Source of the DNA: Brugia malayi
Lineage: Eukaryota; Nematoda; Chromadorea; Rhabditida; Onchocercidae
Direction: 5' to 3'
NCBI RefSeq assembly: GCF_000002995.4
Contig: NW_025062288.1
Coordinates: 40,560 to 104,559 of the forward strand
DNA: 64,000 bases
The position numbers and the translations under genes were made by a program. Under the pieces are notes generated by a model. It was not told the origin of the DNA. It ran no database searches and worked only from the letters and a program-made list of their open reading frames with translations. Below are positions 31,499 to 43,037 of this stretch, in pieces. Numbering within the stretch: position 1 is the stretch's first letter; each line of letters opens with the position of its first letter.

Positions 31499-34400
31499 AA
31501 ATCCTATAATTTGTAAGAATTTTTGCATAATAAACTGGAAAACAAACCCTACTATTATCAAATTTAATCTTAATTAAATGTTAAAAAATTAAGAAATATC
31601 AAAACATTAAAAAAATAGGTATTTTGAACATAATTCATAAGCGTTGAATAGTACTGGTCACATACATCGCGGTAATTTGACATTTTAAATAATAAAAAAG
31701 TGCTTAGGCTTAGGCTTAGGGTATATTTAGGCTTAGGCTTAAGCATTATTTCAAATCTAAAAATTGATTTTGGTGAAAATTTTATAATTTGCAACAGTTT
31801 TTGTATATTAAACGAGGAAATAATTTCTAGTTTTATCAATTTTGATTTTAATTAAATGTTAAAATATCGAAAATCATCAATTAATTAAAATAAAATGGAT
31901 ATTTTGAACTTAATTGATTAATTTGTGTGCATTGCATAGGTACTGGTCGCATACATTGTGGTCATTTGACCAGCATAAATATTTGAATAAACTTTAATAA
32001 TTAAGTTTTAATCAATATTTGATTAGCAAAACTAATTAAATTTTAAATTAGTGACGGTTTTAATTCATTCTCACAATTATAATAAATTTTTATTTCAAAA
32101 AATCTGGATTTTGTGAAACATATTAATCTACAAAATAAATTCTAGCAATATCAAAAAGTAATTTTAAATAATTGTTAAAATATTAAAAAATAACAAATCA
32201 TTAAAAAAATAGATATTTTGTACTTAATTGATTGAATTTTATGCGTTGCAAGGTACTGGTCACACACACCGTGGTCATTTGACCAGCAAAAATAATAAAA
32301 TAAACTTTAGAAATTAATTAAATTTTTAATTTTTCACGATTTTAATTCATTCTTACAATTAAAATTAATTTATATTTCAAATTTAAATAATACAATTATA
32401 AAAATCCCATAATTTGTACGGGTATTTGCATACTGAACTAGGTAAGAATTCCTACTATTATCAAAATTTAATTTCAAAGGATGTTAAAGTATTAAAAAAA
32501 AATCATTTAATAAAAAAAAAAAATTGATGATTATATACGCATAGTGCGGGAACTGTCACATACATTGTGGTCATTTGACATCTTAAATAATAAAATAATG
32601 CTTAGGCTTTGGCTTAAGGTATACTTAGGCTTAGGCTTAAGCATTATTTCAAATCTAAAAATTGATTCTGGTGAAAATTTTATAATTTGCAAGAGTTTTT
32701 ATATATTGAACGGGAAAATATTTTCTAGTTTTATCAATTTTGATTTTAATTAAATGTTAAAACTATTAAAAATTATCAATTCATTAAAAAAAATTAGTTA
32801 TTTTGAACTCAATTGATTAATTTTATGCGTTGCATGGATAACGGTCAGTTACGGTGTGGTCAATTGACAACATAAATAAGAAAATATACTTCAATAACTA
32901 AGCTTTTTTTAATATTTGAGAAACAAAATTAATAAGATTTTTAATTTGTCGTAGATTTAATTCATTTCTGCAGCTAAAATTAATTTTTGTTTGAAATCTT
33001 AAGATAGAATTTTATGAAAGTTTAATGATTTGCAATGAATCAAAACCTTTTTTGTATATTAGACTTTTTTTCTATAATTCCTAGTAATATCAAATTTTAC
33101 ATTAATTAAATGTAAAACTGCTAAAATATATATTTCATTAAATTAGTTATTTTGAAGTCAATTGATTAAATTTGTGTTCATTGCACAGGTACTGGTCGCA
33201 TACATAGTGGTCATTTGACCAGCAGAAATATTAAAATAAACTTTAATAATTAAGTTTTAATCAGTATTTATTTAGCAAAACTATTTTAATTTTCGATTTT
33301 TGACGGTTTTAATTCATTCTCACAATTATAATTCATTTTTATTTCAAATTTAAAATTTAAATTTTATGAAAATTCATTAATTTACTAGAATTTTGCATAT
33401 TAATCTACAAAATAAATTGTAGTAAATATCAAAAGCCAGTTTTAAATAAATGTTAAAATTTTGAAAAATATCAATTAATTAAAAAAAAAAATGGATATTT
33501 TGAACTTAATTGATTAATTTGTGTGCATTGCATAGGTACTGGTCACATACATCGTGGTCATTTGATCAGCATAAATAATTAAATAAACTTTAAGAATTGA
33601 GTTTTGATTAAAATTTCACTCGCGAAAATAATAAAATTTTTAATTAGTCATAGATCTAATTCATTTTTACAATTAATGCTAATTTTTCATTCAAATTTAA
33701 AATTGCTTTTTGTGAAAATGCTATAATTTGTAAGAATTTTTGCATAATAAACTGGGAAATAAACCATACTATTATCAAATTTAATCTTAATTAAATGTTA
33801 AAAAATTAAGAAATATCAAATCATTAAAAAAATAGATCATTTTGAACTTAATTAATTATAAGCGTTGAATAGTATTGATCACATACATCGTGGTCATTTG
33901 ACATTTTAAATAATAAAAAAATGCTTAGGCTTAGGCTTAGGCTTAAGCATTATTTCAAATCTAAAAATTGATTTTGGTGAAAATTTTATAATTTGCAAGA
34001 GTTTTTGTATATTAAACGTGGAAATAACTTCTAGTTTTATCAATTTTGATTTTAATTAAATGTTAAAACTATTAAAAAATATCAATTAATTAAAAAAAAA
34101 TGGATATTTTGAACTTAATTGATTAATTTGTGTGCATTGCATAGGTACTGATCGCATACATTGTGATCATTTGAACAGCAAAAATAATAAAATCAAGTTT
34201 AGAAATTGAGTTCTGAATGATATTTTAGGAGCAAAATTAATTAAATTTTTAATTTGCCACTGTTCTAATTCATTCTTACAATTGAAATTAATTTTTATTT
34301 CAAATTTAAATAATACATTTACAAAAATCCCATAATTTATACGGGTATTTGCATATAAAACTAGGTAAGAAGTTCTACTATTATCAAAATTTAATTTCAA

Positions 34401-37400
34401 AGGATGTTAAAACTATTAAAAAATATCATTTAATAAAAAAAAAAAAAATAATTATTATATACGCATAGTGCGGGAACTGGCCACATACATTGTTATCATT
34501 TGACATCTTAAATAATAAAATAATGCTTAGGCTTAGGCTTAGGGTATACTTAGGCTTAGGCTTAAGCATTATTTCAAATCTAAAAATCTATTTTGGTGAA
34601 AATTTTATAATTTGCAACAGTTTCTGTATATTAAACGAGGAAATAATTTCTAGTTTTATCAATTTTGATTTTCATTAAATGTTAAAATATCGAAAATCAT
34701 CAATTAATTAAAATAAAATGGATATTTTGAACTTAATTGATTAATTTGTGTGCATTGCATAGGTACTGGTCGCATACATTGTGGTCATTTGATCAGCATA
34801 AATAATTAAATAAACTTTAAGAATTGAGTTTTGATTAAAGTTTCACTTGTGAAAATAATAAAATTTTTAATTAGTCATAGATCTAATTCATTTTTACAAT
34901 TAATGCTAATTTTAATCCAAATTTAAAATTGATTTTTATGAAAATTCAATAATTTGTCAACTTAATTGATTTATTTGTGTGCATTGCATAGGTACTGGTC
35001 ATTTACGGTGTGGTCAATTGACAACATAAATATGAAAATAAATTTCAATAACTAAGCTTTTTTTAATATTTGAGAAGCAAAATTAATAAGATTTTTAATA
35101 ATTTGTCGTAGATTTAATTCATTTCTGCAGCTAAAATTAATTTTTGTTTGAAATTTTAAGATCGAATTTTATGAAAATTTTATGATTTGCAATGAATCAA
35201 AGCCTTTTTTGTACAATAGACTACGAAATAATTTCTAGTAATATCAAATTTCACTTTAATTAAATGTTAAAACTGTTAAAAAAATATATATTCATTAAAA
35301 AAAGTTAGATATTTCGAGCTTAATTGATCAATTTATATGCATTGCATAGGTACTGGTTATTTACGACTGGTCATTTGATCGGCATAAATAATTAAATAAT
35401 CATTCAAAATTAGGTTTTAAACAATGTTTTATTTGCAAAATTATTTAAATTTTTAACTTGCCACTGTTCTAAATCATTCTTACAATTGAAATTAATTTTT
35501 ATTTCAAATCTAAATATCAAATTTTATGAAAATTCAATAATTTGTCAGAGTTTTGTATATTAAACTATAAAATAAATTCTAGCAATATCAAAAACTGATT
35601 TTATTTAAATGTTAAAGTATTAAAAAAAAATCAAATCATTAAAAAAATTAGATAATTTGAACTTGATTGATTAGTTTATAAGCGTTGCATAGGTACTGGT
35701 CAGTCACGGTGTGGTCAATTGGTCAGCATAAAATATTAAAAAAAACTTTAAAAAATAACTTTTAATCAACATTTTATTAGCAAAATTAATTAAATTCTTT
35801 GTTTGTCACGGTTTTATTTCATTCTTACAATTGTAATTAATTTATTTTCCAAATTTAAATACCATAATTTAAGAAAATTGTGCAATTTGTAAAAGTTTTT
35901 GCATAATAAACTATGAAATAAATGCCGGTGTTGTCAAATTTCAATTTAATTAAAATGTTAAAACTATTAAAAAATATCAATTCGTAAAGAAAATTTTGAG
36001 CTTAATTGACTAATTTATAAGCGTTGCATGGGTACTGGTCATTTATGGTGTGGTCAATTGGCAACATAAATAATAAAATAAACTTTAATAATTAAGCTTT
36101 AATCAATTTTTTATTAGCAAAATTAATTAAATTTTTAATTAATGACGGCTTTAATTCATTCGTACAGTTAGAATTAATTTTTATTTCTATTTTAAGTATC
36201 AAAATATAGGAAATTTGTACAATTTTGCGAAATGAATACATGTATTGTCAGAATTTATTTTAATTATACGTTAAAATATTTTTAAATATCAATTCTTAAA
36301 AAAAAAAAAAAGTGGTATTTTGAACTTAATTGATTAATTTGTGTGCATTGCATAGGTACTGGTCACGTACCTCGTGGTCATTTGATCAGCATAAATAATT
36401 AAATAAACTTTAAGAATTGAGTTTTGATTAAAATTTCACTGGCGAAAATAATAAAATTTTTAATTAGTCATAGATCTAATTCATTTTTACAATTGATGCT
36501 AATTTTTAATTTAAATTTAAAATTGATTTTTATGAAAATCCTATAATTTGTAAGAATTTTTGCATAATAAACTGGAAAATAAACCCTACTATTATCAAAT
36601 TTAATCTTAATTAAATGTTAAAAAATTAAGAAATATCAAAACATTAAAAAAATAGATATTTTGAGCTTAATTAATTTATAAGCGTTGAATAGTACTGGTC
36701 ACATACATCGCGGTCATTTGACATTTTAAATAATAAAAAAATGCTTAGGCTTAGGCTTAGGGTGTACTTAGGCTTAGGTTTAAGCATTATTTCAAATCTA
36801 AAAATTGATTTTGGTGAAAATTTTATAATTTGCAAGAGTTTTTGTATATTAAACGTGGAAATAACTTCTAGTTTTATCAATTTTGATTTTAATTAAATGT
36901 TAAAACTATTAAAAAATATCAATTAATTAAAAAAAAATGGATATTTTGAACTTAATTGATTAATTTGTGTGCATTGCATAGGTACTGATCGCATACATTG
37001 TGATCATTTGAACAGCAAAAATAATAAAATCAAGTTTAGAAATTGAGTTCTGAATGATATTTTAGGAGCAAAATTAATTAAATTTTTAATTTGCCACTGT
37101 TCTAATTCATTCTTACAATTGAAATTAATTTTTATTTCAAATTTAAATAATACATTTACAAAAATCCCATAATTTATACGGGTATTTGCATATAAAACTA
37201 GGTAAGAAGTTCTACTATTATCAAAATTTAATTTCAAAGGATGTTAAAACTATTAAAAAATATCATTTAATAAAAAAAAAAAAATAATTATTATATACGC
37301 ATAGTGCGGGAACTGGCCACATACATTGTTATCATTTGACATCTTAAATAATAAAATAATGCTTAGGCTTAGGCTTAGGGTATACTTAGGCTTAGGCTTA

Positions 37401-39475
37401 AGCATTATTTCAAATCTAAAAATCTATTTTGGTGAAAATTTTATAATTTGCAACAGTTTCTGTATATTAAACGAGGAAATAATTTCTAGTTTTATCAATT
37501 TTGATTTTCATTAAATGTTAAAATATCGAAAATCATCAATTAATTAAAATGAAATGGATATTTTGAACTTAATTGATTAATTTGTGTGCATTTCATAGGT
37601 ACTGGTCATTTACGGTGTGGGCAATTGACAACATAAATAAGAAAATAAACTTTAATAACTATGTCTTTTTTAATATTCGAGAAGTGATATTAATAAGATT
37701 TTTAATTTGTCGTAGATTTAATTCATTTCTGCAGCTAAAATTAATTTTTGTTTGAAAGCTTAAGATAGAATTTTATGAAAGTTTTATGATTTGCAATGAA
37801 TCAAAACCTTTTTTGTATATTAGACTTTTTTCTATAATTCCTAGTAATATCAAATTTTACTTTAATTAAATGTTAAAACTGTTAAAAAATATATATTCAT
37901 TAAAAAAAGTTAGATATTTCGAGCTTAATTGATCAATTTATATGCATTGCATAGGTACTGGTCATTTACGGTTGCTCATTTGATCAGCATAAATAACTAA
38001 ATAAACTTTAAAAATTAAGTTTCAATCAATATTCGACTAGCGAAATTGATTAAATTTTTAATTTATCACGGTTTTAATTCATTCCTACAATTCAAATTAA
38101 TTTTTATTTCAAATTTAAATATCAAATTCTGTGAAAATTTAATGATTAATTAGAGTTTTGTATATTAAACAGTAAGATGAATCCCTGTATTGTCAAAATT
38201 TATTTTAATTAAATGTTAAAATATTATAAATATCAATTCTTTAAAAAAAAAAAAATAGATAATTTGAGCTTAGTTGATTAATTTATGAGCGTTCCATAGT
38301 ACTGGTTATTTACGGTGTAGTCATTTGACCAACATTAATAATAAAATAAGCTTTAATAATTAACTTTTAATCGATATTTTATTAGCAAAATTAATTAAAA
38401 TCTTTATTTGTCATGGGTTTATTTCATTCTTACAATTATAATTAATTTTTTTCCAAATTTAAATACCATAATTTATGAAAATTGTATAATTTTTGAAAGT
38501 TTTGGTATATTAAACTATGAAATAAATTCCGGCATTGCCAAATTTCACTTTAATTAAATGTTAAAACTATTAAAAAATATCAATTCGTAAAGAAAATTAG
38601 ATATTTTGAGCTTAATTGAATAATTTATAAGCGTTGCATGGGTACTGGTCACATACATTGTGGTCATTTGATCAGCATAAATAATTAAATAATGCTTAGG
38701 CTTAGGCTTAGGGTGTACTTAGGCTTAGGCTTAGGGTATACTTAGGCTTAGGCTTAAGCATTATTTCAAATCTAAAAATTAATTTTGGTGAAAATTTTAT
38801 AATTTGCAACAGTTTTTGTATATTAAACGAGGAAATAATTTCTAGTTTTATCAATTTTGATTTTAATTAAATGTTAAAATATCGAAAATCATCAATTAAT
38901 TAAAATAAAATGGATATTTTGAACTTAATTGATTAATTTGTGTGCATTGCATAGGTACTGGTCGCATACATTGTGGTCATTTGACCAGCATAAATATTTA
39001 AATAAACTTTTATAATTAAGTTTTAATCAATATCTGATTAGCAAAACTAATTAAATTTTTAATTTGTCACGGTTTTAATTCATTCTCACAATTAAAATTA
39101 ATTTTATTTCAAATTTAAATATCAAATTTTATGAATATTCAATGATTTATAAGGTTTTGTATATTAAACTGTAAAATGAATCCCTGTATTGTCAAAATTT
39201 AATTTAATTAAATGTTAAAATATTTAAAAATATCAATTCTTTAAAAAAAATAGATATTTTGAATTAATTGATTAATTTATAAGCGTTGCATAGATACTGG
39301 TCACATACATTGTGGTCATTTGATCAGCATAAATAATTAAATAAACTTTAAGAATTGAGTTTTGATTAAAATTTCACTTGTGAAAATAATAAAATTTTTA
39401 ATTAGTCATAGATCTAATTCATTTTTACAATTAATGCTAATTTTAATTCAAATTTAAAATTGATTTTTATGAAAA
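31499..39475 (-). repeat. Higher-order satellite repeat, copy 2
   Basis: Second copy of the 7.98 kb block. Islands lie near 31,700, 32,597, 33,920, 34,521, 36,741, 37,358 and 38,692. From about 38,440 to the end it differs from copy 1 by scattered single-base losses, mostly in homopolymers, and some substitutions (for example around 38,618 and 39,031-39,070). The earlier part is almost identical to copy 1. Confidence 0.93.
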
Positions 39476-41505
39476 TCCTATAATTTGTAAGAATTTTGCA
39501 TAATAAACTGGAAAACAACCCTACTATTATCAAATTTAATCTTAATTAAATGTTAAAAAATTAAGAAATATCAAAACATTAAAAAAATAGTATTTTGAAC
39601 ATAATTCATAAGCGTTGAATAGTACTGGTCACATACATCGCGGTAATTTGACATTTTAAATAATAAAAAAGTGCTTAGGCTTAGCTTAGGGTATATTTAG
39701 GCTTAGGCTTAAGCATTATTTCAAATCTAAAAATTGATTTTGGTGAAAATTTTATAATTTGCAACAGTTTTTGTATATTAAACGAGGAAATAATTTCTAG
39801 TTTTATCAATTTTGATTTTAATTAAATGTTAAAATATCGAAAATCATCAATTAATTAAAATAAAATGGATATTTTGAACTTAATTGATTAATTTGTGTGC
39901 ATTGCATAGGTACTGGTCGCATACATTGTGGTCATTTGACCAGCATAAATATTTGAATAAACTTTAATAATTAAGTTTTAATCAATATTTGATTAGCAAA
40001 ACTAATTAAATTTTAAATTAGTGACGGTTTTAATTCATTCTCACAATTATAATAAATTTTTATTTCAAAAAATCTGGATTTTGTGAAACATATTAATCTA
40101 CAAAATAAATTCTAGCAATATCAAAAAGTAATTTTAAATAATTGTTAAAATATTAAAAAATAACAAATCATTAAAAAAATAGATATTTTGTACTTAATTG
40201 ATTGAATTTTATGCGTTGCAAGGTACTGGTCACACACACCGTGGTCATTTGACCAGCAAAAATAATAAAATAAACTTTAGAAATTAATTAAATTTTTAAT
40301 TTTTCACGATTTTAATTCATTCTTACAATTAAAATTAATTTATATTTCAAATTTAAATAATACAATTATAAAAATCCCATAATTTGTACGGGTATTTGCA
40401 TACTGAACTAGGTAAGAATTCCTACTATTATCAAAATTTAATTTCAAAGGATGTTAAAGTATTAAAAAAAATCATTTAATAAAAAAAAAAATTGATGATT
40501 ATATACGCATAGTGCGGGAACTGTCACATACATTGTGGTCATTTGACATCTTAAATAATAAAATAATGCTTAGGCTTTGGCTTAAGGTATACTTAGGCTA
40601 AGGCTTAAGCATTATTTCAAATCTAAAAATTGATTCTGGTGAAAATTTTATAATTTGCAAGAGTTTTTATATATTGAACGGGAAAATATTTTCTAGTTTT
40701 ATCAATTTTGATTTTAATTAAATGTTAAAACTATTAAAAATTATCAATTCATTAAAAAAAATTAGTTATTTTGAACTCAATTGATTAATTTTATGCGTTG
40801 CATGGATAACGGTCAGTTACGGTGTGGTCAATTGACAACATAAATAAGAAAATATACTTCAATAACTAAGCTTTTTTTAATATTTGAGAAACAAAATTAA
40901 TAAGATTTTTAATTTGTCGTAGATTTAATTCATTTCTGCAGCTAAAATTAATTTTTGTTTGAAATCTTAAGATAGAATTTTATGAAAGTTTAATGATTTG
41001 CGATGAATCAAAACCTTTTTTGTATATTAGACTTTTTTTCTATAATTCCTAGTAATATCAAATTTTACATTAATTAAATGTAAAACTGTTAAAATATATA
41101 TTTCATTAAATTAGTTATTTTGAAGTCAATTGATTAAATTTGTGTTCATTGCACAGGTACTGGTCGCATACATAGTGATCATTTGACCAGCAGAAATATT
41201 AAAATAAACTTTAATAATTAAGTTTTAATCAGTATTTAATTAGCAAAACTATTTTAATTTTCGATTTTTGACGGTTTTAATTCATTCTCACAATTATAAT
41301 TCATTTTTATTTCAAATTTAAAATTTAAATTTTATGAAAATTCATTAATTTACTAGAATTTTGCATATTAATCTACAAAATAAATTGTAGTAAATATCAA
41401 AAGCCAGTTTTAAATAAATGTTAAAATTTTGAAAAATATCAATTAATTAAAAAAAAAAAATGGATATTTTGAACTTAATTGATTAATTTGTGTGCATTGC
41501 ATAGG
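39476..41505 (-). repeat. Higher-order satellite repeat, partial copy 3
   Basis: The first 2.0 kb of the block again, matching 23,520-25,560, with islands near 39,672 and 40,566. It diverges after the core at about 41,505. Single-base losses continue to about 39,700, for example in the island, where one TTAGGC has lost a G. Confidence 0.9.
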
Positions 41506-41804
41506 TACTGGTCGCATACATTGTGGTCATTTGACCAGCATAAATATCTAAATAAACTTTAATAATTAAGTTTTAATCAATATTTGGTTGGCAAAACGAA
41601 TTCAATTTTAAATTAGTGACGGTTTTAATTCATTCTCACAGTTATAATTAATTTTTATTTAAAATTTAAATTTTATGATTATTTATTAATTTACTAGAAT
41701 TTTGCATATTATTCTACAAAATAAATTACAGCTATATCAAAAATTTATTTTAATTAATTTTTAATATATATATATATAATATATATATATATATTTTAAT
41801 ATAA

Positions 41805-41851
<47 letters not shown>

Positions 41852-42025
41852 TAAAAAATGTCAAGTCATTAAAAAAAGTAGATATTTTGAGCTTAATTGA
41901 TTAATTTATAAGCGTTGCATGGGTACTGGTCATTTATGGTGTGGTCAATTGGCAACATAAATAATAAAATAAACTTTAATAATTAAGTTTCAATCGATAT
42001 TTGATCAGCAAAATTAATTAAATTT
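41506..42025 (-). repeat. Terminal satellite units with long (TA)n
   Basis: One further unit runs into an (AT)n tract at 41,762-41,846, and a last decayed unit with a core at about 41,920 follows. The array ends at about 42,025, where unique sequence begins. Confidence 0.85.
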
Positions 42026-42192
42026 TTATAGATCAACTCATTTTTATCATTTCCTTAGCCTGAACTGCTGCGTTGCGCTTTTTCGCTTGATGAATAAGTA
42101 AATAGTGATTCTATTCCTACTGTTTCTTAATGTGCGCTAATACAACTATATATGTGATGTAGCCTTCTTATGTTCTTCACTCCATTTGTAAG

Positions 42193-42832
42193 TTAAATTG
42201 ATGAGTTAACACAATTGTATTTTTCCTTTTTGCATAGTTTGCATTTTTCGACATCGATAAAGTTTAAGTCGCACGGAAAAAGCGTCTGATGAATTATCGT
42301 AGCTAATGTTTTCAATAAGGCACAGCTGATGTTGTCTGAATGTTTGCGAACAATTTCTAGTCTGAAGCAACACTTATATTTCGACTTTTGAAATGAAGAA
42401 ATTAACCTCAAAAATGCTGTGAGAAGAAAATGAAAGAAAATATCATGCACTGTGAATCTTCCTAAATAATAAAATGAAAATACTAGAAGGAATAAAGAAT
42501 AACAGAGTGATGGGAAAAATTCTGAGAATGTTTACATCCATCAAAGAATAACGGATACAAAGAAAGGCTCCAGGTGTGCAGTTCTCACCTAAATGAAGGA
42601 AGAAATTTGGATGCAATGGAAAACTCACCGAGAAATCGTATTTAATCTGTGTCACCGGTTTTTTTTTTACAGAATATAGATTCAAGTATTTTCAGTTCTT
42701 TGCTTGATTTCTTACAAATTTTTCTACATACTCCATGCTCATCTAGCATGGCTGTTCGATGAGATGGATCGATTCTAATCCAGCATCTGCCTTTGATAGT
42801 GCCATCCATTAGCTTGAAGTGAAATTCTTTTA
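42193..42832 (-). CDS. Candidate two-exon nematode gene, cysteine-rich product (partial)
   Basis: Exon A (42,671-42,832) follows an acceptor, TTTATTGCAG. It encodes VKEFHFKLMDGTIKGRCWIR, IDPSHRTAMLDEHGVCRKIC and KKSSKELKILESIF, then a GTAAAA donor. Exon B (42,193-42,416) follows a strong acceptor, TTCTTCTCACAG. It encodes FLRLISSFQKSKYKCCFRLE, VRKHSDNISCALLKTLATII, LFPCDLNFIDVEKCKLCKKE and KYNCVNSSI, then a stop. The intron would be 254 bases and the phases agree (exon A ends one base into a codon, exon B supplies two). The joined part is about 127 residues with nine cysteines. A first exon is not settled: an ATG at 43,037 gives MDWVLAVFIYRTLSIASMSD, a possible signal peptide, but its donor at 42,931 is in the wrong phase. 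No known family is recognised. Confidence 0.35.
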
Positions 42833-43037
42833 CTGCAATAAATCTATCACACAAATTAAGGCTCATGAAATATTTATCAAGAACTTTGTACGTATTTGTA
42901 CATATTTGCAGATTTCAATAAAAAATATACTTGGTTGAAATAATGCCAATTTTGCTTTTATCTAGTCTTGGGTAAATGTCGCTCATGGAAGCAATCGATA
43001 AAGTTCGATAAATGAAAACAGCCAGCACCCAATCCAT

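Noticed and set aside
21240..37755. Recurrent 60-89 codon frames in the satellite, some shared across copies, with LGLG or KPKPK stretches
   Set aside because: They recur only because the satellite units recur, and their charged or glycine parts are the telomere-like islands. They have no start context or independent conservation.
19640..42025. Regularly spaced repeats that could suggest a CRISPR array
   Set aside because: Units are about 300-350 bp with related spacers in a nematode chromosome; no cas genes and no short identical repeats with unique spacers.
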